A stretch of 64,000 nt of DNA from Hymenobacter actinosclerus (lineage in GTDB: Bacteria; Bacteroidota; Bacteroidia; Cytophagales; Hymenobacteraceae), in the NCBI RefSeq assembly GCF_900111515.1, contig NZ_FOHS01000001.1:62001-126000 (forward strand), read 5' to 3'. Positions 59,326 to 64,000 of this stretch are shown piece by piece (the stretch's first letter is position 1; every line of letters begins with the position of its first letter). The notes under the pieces were generated by a model. It worked only from the letters and a program-made list of their open reading frames with translations. It was not told the origin of the DNA and searched no databases. Position numbers and translations under genes: made by a program.

Positions 59326-61161
59326 CTACTCTATCGAAACCGCGGCTTCCGCCGCCTCAATGAGCACCGCCGCCGCGCTGCCCGTGCGCCGGGCGATGGA
59401 CACCGTGAAGATGCCCCACTGGTCGGTGAGCTGGTCGAGCTTCTCGAAGCCGGCCTGGGCTACCAGCTCGTCCATTTCGGCCTGCACGCGGCGGCGCATC
59501 ACCCAGGCCCCGTTGTCGCGGTGGCTGGTGAGCGAGCGGGCAATCATTTCCAGCTGGGGGTGCCAGGGCTGGTTGGTGTAGAGCAGGTAACCGCCCGGCT
59601 CCACAGCTTCGGCTAGTCCGGCAAGTGAGTTGGACACCAGCGCGTTATCAGCAAATAGCTCGTAGAGGCCCGATACGATGGCCAGCGTGGGCCGGGGCTC
59701 TAAAGCCGCCAAATCAGCCGCGTCGAAGGCGTCGCCCTGCTGAAACTGGGCGATGCTGGCCAGGCCCTGCTCGGCAATCAGGCGGCGGCCGTCGGCCACG
59801 TTGGCGGGGCTGTAGTCGCGCAGCAGGATGTGCTCGACCTGGCCGGGGTGCCGGGCGGCGGCGGCCAGGGCGTAGCGGCCGTGGCCGGCGGCAATATCGA
59901 GCAGGCGCACGGGCTGGCCGGCAGCTTGCAGCAGCCCGATTGCCCGACCAATCAACTGTTCCAGGTGCGCCCGGCGGATGCGGATGCCGCGCCAGCCGAT
60001 ACTGTCGAGAAACACGCCGTCCACGATGCGGCCAATGGGCGTGAGGCCCTGGCGGCGGTTCTGGTACACGTAATCGAGGGTGCTGCCCGAATCGAAGCCG
60101 GTGGCCAGGCCGTTTTTAATTCCCTTGGAGAACCGGCCGCCCACCTTAATCCAGAACCGACCCAGGGCCCAGTACAGCCGGGCCAGGGCCGAGCTGGCGG
60201 GCTGGGTCAGCTGGTCGAACTCGATTTTGGTGAAGCCCTGGCGGTGAGCATCGAGCAGGGCCAGGGGCCGGGCGGGGGCTTCGGCGAAAACCCGCTCGAT
60301 AAACTTACGGGCCAGCGCGATGGGCTTGGCGCGGTCCAGCTCGCCTAGCGTGTCGTGGCGGAAGCCGGAAAAGCGGTGAATTTCCTTGATGGGGCTGCTC
60401 AGATTGCCAAAAAAGCGGTCTTGGGGCTCCTCGTACACCACCTGGTCGTCGCCCGAAATCAGGATTTGGGCGGGTACGTGAATGGCGGCGGCATCGGCCA
60501 CCACGCGCTGCCCAGCGTCGGCCACATCGAGCAGAATGTTGGCCGCGATGGGGCGGGTAATCAACGAATCGGCCGCGTAGGTGGCCAGGCGGGCGGGGTC
60601 CTGGGTGAGCTGGGTGGGCTTCACGTACGACTTCACGAAGTAGTTGCCGCGCACCACGTACAGCAGCCGAAGCCCCGCCAGGGCCCCCGGCACTAGCAGG
60701 TTGATTTTGAACGCCGGGGCCGCCAGCACCATGCCGCGCAGCCGGGGCGCGTAGTCGTGCACCCAGGTGACCAGCGTCACGGCCCCGAAGCTCTGGCCCA
60801 CGGCTACGATGTTCTCTATTGCAATGCCGTGGGTCTGGCCGATGTGGCGCATAAACTCATCCACGTCCTTCACCAGCACGCCGTAGTTTTCGGCCGCCCC
60901 CCGCTCACCATCTGACCGGCCCAATCCGCGGGCATCCCAGGCAAAGAAATCGAAGCCCGGCAGGTTGAACTCGTCGGCCAAATGGGCCATGCGCCCCCCG
61001 TGCTCGTGGCCCCGGTGAAACAGCACCACGGCCCGGCGGGGCTCTTTGGATGCTTCGGCAACTTCGGTGGCCGGCCAGTGCCGGTAAAACAGCTCGGCGT
61101 TATCAAACGAAGAAAAACGGCGCTCCTCGCAGGGGCGGGCGGTGGCGTAAGTGGGTTGCAT
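59326..61161 (-). CDS. Alpha/beta hydrolase-methyltransferase fusion (YnbC-like)
   Basis: 611 residues from ATG 61161. N-terminal hydrolase domain of the monoglyceride-lipase type: oxyanion segment FHRGHEHGGR (49-58), nucleophile elbow VGQSFGAV (Ser124), SGDDQVVYEE (Asp near 238) and FRHDTLGE (His269). From about residue 380 a class I SAM methyltransferase domain: VRLLDIAAGHGRYALAAAA (motif I, 418-436). E. coli YnbC has the same fusion in about 585 residues. It could remove an acyl chain and methylate the product; no substrate is known. Confidence 0.88.
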   Translation of the reverse strand: MQPTYATARPCEERRFSSFDNAELFYRHWPATEVAEASKEPRRAVVLFHRGHEHGGRMAHLADEFNLPGFDFFAWDARGLGRSDGERGAAENYGVLVKDVDEFMRHIGQTHGIAIENIVAVGQSFGAVTLVTWVHDYAPRLRGMVLAAPAFKINLLVPGALAGLRLLYVVRGNYFVKSYVKPTQLTQDPARLATYAADSLITRPIAANILLDVADAGQRVVADAAAIHVPAQILISGDDQVVYEEPQDRFFGNLSSPIKEIHRFSGFRHDTLGELDRAKPIALARKFIERVFAEAPARPLALLDAHRQGFTKIEFDQLTQPASSALARLYWALGRFWIKVGGRFSKGIKNGLATGFDSGSTLDYVYQNRRQGLTPIGRIVDGVFLDSIGWRGIRIRRAHLEQLIGRAIGLLQAAGQPVRLLDIAAGHGRYALAAAARHPGQVEHILLRDYSPANVADGRRLIAEQGLASIAQFQQGDAFDAADLAALEPRPTLAIVSGLYELFADNALVSNSLAGLAEAVEPGGYLLYTNQPWHPQLEMIARSLTSHRDNGAWVMRRRVQAEMDELVAQAGFEKLDQLTDQWGIFTVSIARRTGSAAAVLIEAAEAAVSIE

Positions 61162-61212
61162 GGCTGTTAGGGTGATGAGGTGATGGGGTGATAGGGTGAG
61201 GAGGTGAGGAAG

Positions 61213-61347
61213 GAAAGAACGTGTCATGCTGAGCGGAGCGGAGCGGAGTCGAAGCATCTCTACCGCAGTGGTAATACTGTCGCCTGCAACGAAGCAGCAG
61301 AGATACTTCGACTCCGCTCCGCTACGCTCAGCATGACTCGTTCTTTG
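61213..61347. repeat. 48-bp imperfect inverted repeat (GTCATGCTGAGCGGAGCG family)
   Basis: Arms 61213-61260 and 61300-61347 pair with a few mismatches. The core is CATGCTGAGCGGAGCGGAGC; the loop has CGCCTGCAACGAAGC. The right arm enters the 3' end of the upstream acyltransferase gene. Left of it GTGA octamers (GTG at 61172, 61180, 61188, 61196, 61204) are 8-bp phased. Confidence 0.9.
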
Positions 61348-62083
61348 CCAGCTCGTTCTCCGCTGGTTCGTTCTTTGCCGGCTCGTTCAAACCTTCTTCA
61401 ACCAGGCAATCGTCCTGCTCTGGCGGTGGCGCTACCTTGCCGCGCAGGTGCTCAAAGTGCCCGCGCAGCGACGCCATAAAAGTGTACTTGTCGGGCAGCA
61501 GCGGGATGGGGTGGCCCACGGCTACTTTCACCTGGAAGGGCACGGGCACCGTCTGGCCGCGGGGTAGCGCCCGGCCCAGCCCGTGCATGAATACCGGCAC
61601 GATGGGCACCTCGGGGAAGCGCTGGGCCAGGTGCCAGATGCCGGGCTTGAGCTCGGCCAGCTGCTCGGGCTGGCCGCGGGTGCCTTCGGGGAAGATGAGC
61701 AGGATTTGACCGGCTTCCAGGGCCCGGTAGCATTCTTCGAGCGGGTCGGCTTCGCCCTGCTGGGCCCCGCCGCGCACAATCGGCAGGATGCCCACGAAGT
61801 TGCGGGCCAGCCACTCAAACCACTTCACCTTGCAGAAGTAGTCGGCGGCGGCGGCCGGCCGCACCCGCGGCACGCTCAGGAAGGGAAACAATGCGAGCAA
61901 GACCATGAAATCGAGGTGGCTGTTGTGGTTGGCTACCACAATGGCCGGCCCCTGGGCGGGCAGCCGCTCCCGGTGCCGCACCCGCAACCCCAGCCCCAGC
62001 AGCACCAATGGGTAGGCCACGAACAGCATAAACAGCCACCGCAACACCGCCTGACCAGCTTTGAGGAAGGGATTGGTGGGCAT
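61328..62083 (-). CDS. Lysophospholipid acyltransferase (PlsC type)
   Basis: 251 residues. First membrane helix (about 14-35). The catalytic motif ANHNSHLDFM (His53-X4-Asp58) and FPEGTRGQPE (131-140) identify a 1-acylglycerol-3-phosphate-type acyltransferase; the substrate-binding IVPVFMHGLGRALPRGQ follows. The last 20 residues (NEPAKNEPAENELAKNES) are repetitive and encoded by a repeat that includes the stop codon; they are not part of the enzyme. In E. coli the YnbABCD genes do not include this enzyme, so its presence is a local addition. Confidence 0.92.
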   Translation of the reverse strand: MPTNPFLKAGQAVLRWLFMLFVAYPLVLLGLGLRVRHRERLPAQGPAIVVANHNSHLDFMVLLALFPFLSVPRVRPAAAADYFCKVKWFEWLARNFVGILPIVRGGAQQGEADPLEECYRALEAGQILLIFPEGTRGQPEQLAELKPGIWHLAQRFPEVPIVPVFMHGLGRALPRGQTVPVPFQVKVAVGHPIPLLPDKYTFMASLRGHFEHLRGKVAPPPEQDDCLVEEGLNEPAKNEPAENELAKNESC

Positions 62084-62116
62084 TTGGTTGAGGAACGAGG
62101 AGTTAGGATTGGGATA

Positions 62117-62241
62117 CCATCTGTCATTCTGAGCAGCGCGAAGAATCTCGCGTGCAATGGTAACATTACTAAATGGTTACCTTAATATCAGAATATACTT
62201 TGGCACGCGAGATTCTTCGCGCTGCTCAGAATGACAGACGG
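62117..62241. repeat. 39-bp inverted repeat (TCATTCTGAGC/AATCTCGCGTGC family)
   Basis: Arms 62117-62155 and 62203-62241 pair with one mismatch. The arm contains CTGTCATTCTGAGCAGCG. The loop is 47 nt and A/T-rich. It fills the gap between the cytidylyltransferase stop and the acyltransferase start. Confidence 0.92.
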
Positions 62242-62254
62242 TTTTCTAGCTTCT

Positions 62255-63187
62255 TTAATAATAGAAGTAATAAATGAAGTGGAAGAACAGCGGCGCGGTG
62301 TAGGTAAGGGAATCCAGCCGGTCGAGGGCGCCGCCGTGGCCGGGCAGCAGGCGACCGGAGTCTTTCACGCCGATGTCGCGCTTGATGGCGGAGATAACCA
62401 CGTCGCCGGTGAAGCCGCAGAGGCTGATGAGCAGGCCCGCCAGCACCGCATCGAGGGGGCTGAACGGCGTGAGCCAGGGCGCCAGCAGCCAGGCCAGCAG
62501 CGTGGTCGTGAGCACGCCGCCCAGCAGGCCTTCGAGGGTTTTATGGGGGCTTATGCGGGGCGCGATGGCGCGGCGACCAAGCAGCTTGCCCCACAGGAAT
62601 TGCGCCACGTCGTTGAGCTGGGTGAGCACGAGCAGGTAGAACACCAGCATCTCGCCGCGCACCGGGCCGTGGGTTCCGGCGTGTTCGGGCAGGGCCAGCA
62701 AATAGGCCAGGTGGCTGATGCTGAACACGGTGGTCATCAGGCCCCAGTGCAGGGTGCCGGCGGCCCGCAGAAATCCCCGGGTTTCGCCGGCCACCACCAT
62801 GCGCAAAGGCAGCAGCAGAAACACGTACACCGGAATAAAGATGATGAACATGCCGTACCAGGCCATGTGCACCCACAGATACTGCACCGGAATGGCCAGG
62901 TAAGCCAGCAGCAGCGTGGGGTTGTCGGCGGGCCGGGTGGGTACCAGCGACACGAATTCCTTGAAGCCCAGATAGCTCACGAAAGCCGTCAGGCCCAGCG
63001 CCACCAGCGGGTCGAAGCTCAGGGCCAGAAACAGCAGCCCCGCCAGCCACCACCAGGTCTGAATGCGCAGCCGCACCGACGTATAGCTACGCGCCGGATA
63101 CCGCCGAATCAGCAGCGCCGTAACGGCCGAGGCCACCACCAGCAGCGCCAGAATTCCCCCGAAAGCATACGCCAGAACGCCGTGCAT
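62255..63187 (-). CDS. Phosphatidate cytidylyltransferase (CdsA type, YnbB-like)
   Basis: 310 residues with about seven helices. The C-terminal CDS signature SAIKRDIGVKDSGRLLPGHG-GALDRLDS (266-293) fits the family motif (S-x-x-K-R-x4-KD ... HGG-x-DR-D). It makes CDP-diacylglycerol or a related CDP-lipid from CTP at the inner membrane. In the YnbABCD order it is YnbB-like, located between the phosphatidyltransferase and the acyltransferase. A separate, general cdsA elsewhere in the genome would be expected but lies outside the window. Confidence 0.93.
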   Translation of the reverse strand: MHGVLAYAFGGILALLVVASAVTALLIRRYPARSYTSVRLRIQTWWWLAGLLFLALSFDPLVALGLTAFVSYLGFKEFVSLVPTRPADNPTLLLAYLAIPVQYLWVHMAWYGMFIIFIPVYVFLLLPLRMVVAGETRGFLRAAGTLHWGLMTTVFSISHLAYLLALPEHAGTHGPVRGEMLVFYLLVLTQLNDVAQFLWGKLLGRRAIAPRISPHKTLEGLLGGVLTTTLLAWLLAPWLTPFSPLDAVLAGLLISLCGFTGDVVISAIKRDIGVKDSGRLLPGHGGALDRLDSLTYTAPLFFHFIYYFYY

Positions 63188-63228
63188 ATTTGTGGTGATG
63201 AGGTAAGGGAGTGAGAAGTGAGAAGCGA

Positions 63229-63335
63229 GAGGAACGTCATTCAGAGCGAAACGAAGAATCTCGCTAGGAGCCGACAGTGTGTCGTTTCGATGTCAGCACG
63301 CGAGATTCTTCGCTTCGCTCTGAATGACGTTCCTC
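63229..63335. repeat. 35-bp inverted repeat (GTCATTCAGAGCG family)
   Basis: Arms 63229-63263 and 63301-63335 pair with one mismatch (core GAACGTCATTCAGAGCGAAA). The loop is 37 nt. GTGA units left of it (63195-63225) are phased by about 7-8 bp. It fills the gap between the CDP-alcohol phosphatidyltransferase stop and the cytidylyltransferase start. Confidence 0.9.
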
Positions 63336-63359
63336 CACTGACAATTGACAACTGACACC

Positions 63360-63956
63360 TTACCCCAACGCCTTGCGGGCGCGGTTGAAACAGGTGAGCA
63401 GCAGCAGCAGCGCCAGAAACCCGAAGAGGTAGTTGAGGTAGGGCCCCACCGGCAGCCCCAGGCCCACGGCCAGCGCCAGGGCGCCGAATACCACAGCCCG
63501 GTCACTCTTGCCGGCGGGGCCCTCGTAGCGGCGTTCCGTGCCCACCACCTGGCCCAGCACACCCACGAATTCGGTGAGCACGGCCAGCACCACCACCAGG
63601 CCCACCAGGGCCGCCGACGCGCCCGGCAGCAGGGCGAAGGGCGCGTACAGGGCCGCATCGGACACCACGTCGCCGGTTTCGTTGAGGATGGCGCCCAGGC
63701 GGCTTTGCTGGTTGAACTCGCGGGCCAGGAGCCCATCAATGGCGTTGAGGGCCATGCGCAGCAGCAGAAACGCGGGCAGCAGCCCCCAGGCCCAGCGGCT
63801 GCCGGGGGCCAGCCACAGCCAGCCGCCGTAGGCCACCGAAGCTGCCGCGGCCGCCACCGTTACGGCGTTGGCCGATATGCCGACGCGGTGCAGGCCAGCC
63901 AGCACTGGCCGCAGCAACTGCTGAAAAAGGGGCTTGAGTTGGTAGATAGAAGGCAT
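63360..63956 (-). CDS. CDP-alcohol phosphatidyltransferase family protein (YnbA-like)
   Basis: 198 residues from ATG 63956; a GTG at 63989 would add 11. Five or six membrane helices. The catalytic motif reads NAIDGLLAREFNQQSRLGAI then LNETGDVVSD: N71-x2-D74-G75-x2-A78-R79-x8-G88-x3-N92-x3-D96, where two Asp of the family pattern are Asn. The family joins CDP-lipid with an alcohol to form a phospholipid head group. The gene is the first of the lipid cluster in the window; the true operon start may lie beyond the window end. E. coli YnbA (about 201 residues) has a similar length. Confidence 0.9.
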   Translation of the reverse strand: MPSIYQLKPLFQQLLRPVLAGLHRVGISANAVTVAAAAASVAYGGWLWLAPGSRWAWGLLPAFLLLRMALNAIDGLLAREFNQQSRLGAILNETGDVVSDAALYAPFALLPGASAALVGLVVVLAVLTEFVGVLGQVVGTERRYEGPAGKSDRAVVFGALALAVGLGLPVGPYLNYLFGFLALLLLLTCFNRARKALG

Positions 63957-64000
63957 GGCGGAAGATAGAAAACCCAGCGCCGCTTGCACGGCGGCCAGGT

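Overview
The window looks like chromosome of a high-GC Bacteroidota, most likely Cytophagales and close to Hymenobacter. This is judged from gene content: a DUF4293 protein, a CrtD-type desaturase next to a CruF-type hydratase, a fused DAHP synthase/chorismate mutase, a MoxR/DUF58/BatA aerotolerance operon, and SusD-free outer-membrane barrels. Start codons lack Shine-Dalgarno sequences. I see no rRNA, tRNA, CRISPR array, transposase or prophage. Most of it is ordinary core genome with unusually elaborate intergenic DNA.

Layout. 0-8.8 kb: truA (cut by the window edge), thiolase, DUF4293, a small barrel protein, a thioredoxin-like protein, DinB, a lipoprotein, a GNAT-diacylglycerol kinase pair, fumC and a hydrophilic protein. 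8.9-14.2 kb: sigma/anti-sigma pair 1, a TlpA-like protein and radA. 14.8-21.9 kb: phosphoesterase, envelope proteins, an RlmI-type methyltransferase, two carotenoid genes and a TetR regulator. 22-28 kb: rpiB, tatC, glyA, sigma/anti-sigma pair 2, a phosphatase and two disordered acidic proteins. 28.3-39.7 kb: NADAR protein, a polytopic membrane protein, pterin dehydratase, rsmI-lnt, inositol monophosphatase, MscS, radical SAM/SPASM, and a YfbK-like VWA gene broken by an in-frame TAG. 40-48.5 kb: barrel protein, DAHP synthase, TPR protein, acyltransferase, a possible secretion-domain remnant, and sigma/anti-sigma pair 3, whose anti-sigma is fused to a trypsin-like protease. 48.6-57.3 kb: six-gene DUF4159-MoxR-DUF58-BatA-DUF4175-like operon, transcribed leftward. 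57.4-64 kb: six-gene leftward lipid cluster.

The most interesting system is the last one. It encodes a CDP-alcohol phosphatidyltransferase, a CdsA-type cytidylyltransferase, a PlsC-type acyltransferase, an alpha/beta-hydrolase fused to a methyltransferase, and a PAP2 phosphatase fused to a dual-specificity phosphatase, followed by a translationally coupled small membrane protein. The domain content and order match the little-characterised ynbABCD genes of E. coli, with two additions. Together they could make a CDP-activated lipid, swap its head group, then dephosphorylate, methylate or deacylate it. The product is unknown. The phosphatidyltransferase carries Asn in place of two conserved Asp residues.

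The second theme is repeats. Many intergenic gaps hold long near-perfect inverted repeats (arms 24-45 bp), several sharing sequence words, and many also hold 7-bp or 8-bp phased degenerate repeats. All four untranslated gaps inside the lipid cluster carry such a hairpin. The third theme is three sigma/anti-sigma pairs whose anti-sigma proteins carry different periplasmic modules (CarboxypepD/TonB-C, TPR-like, S1C protease).
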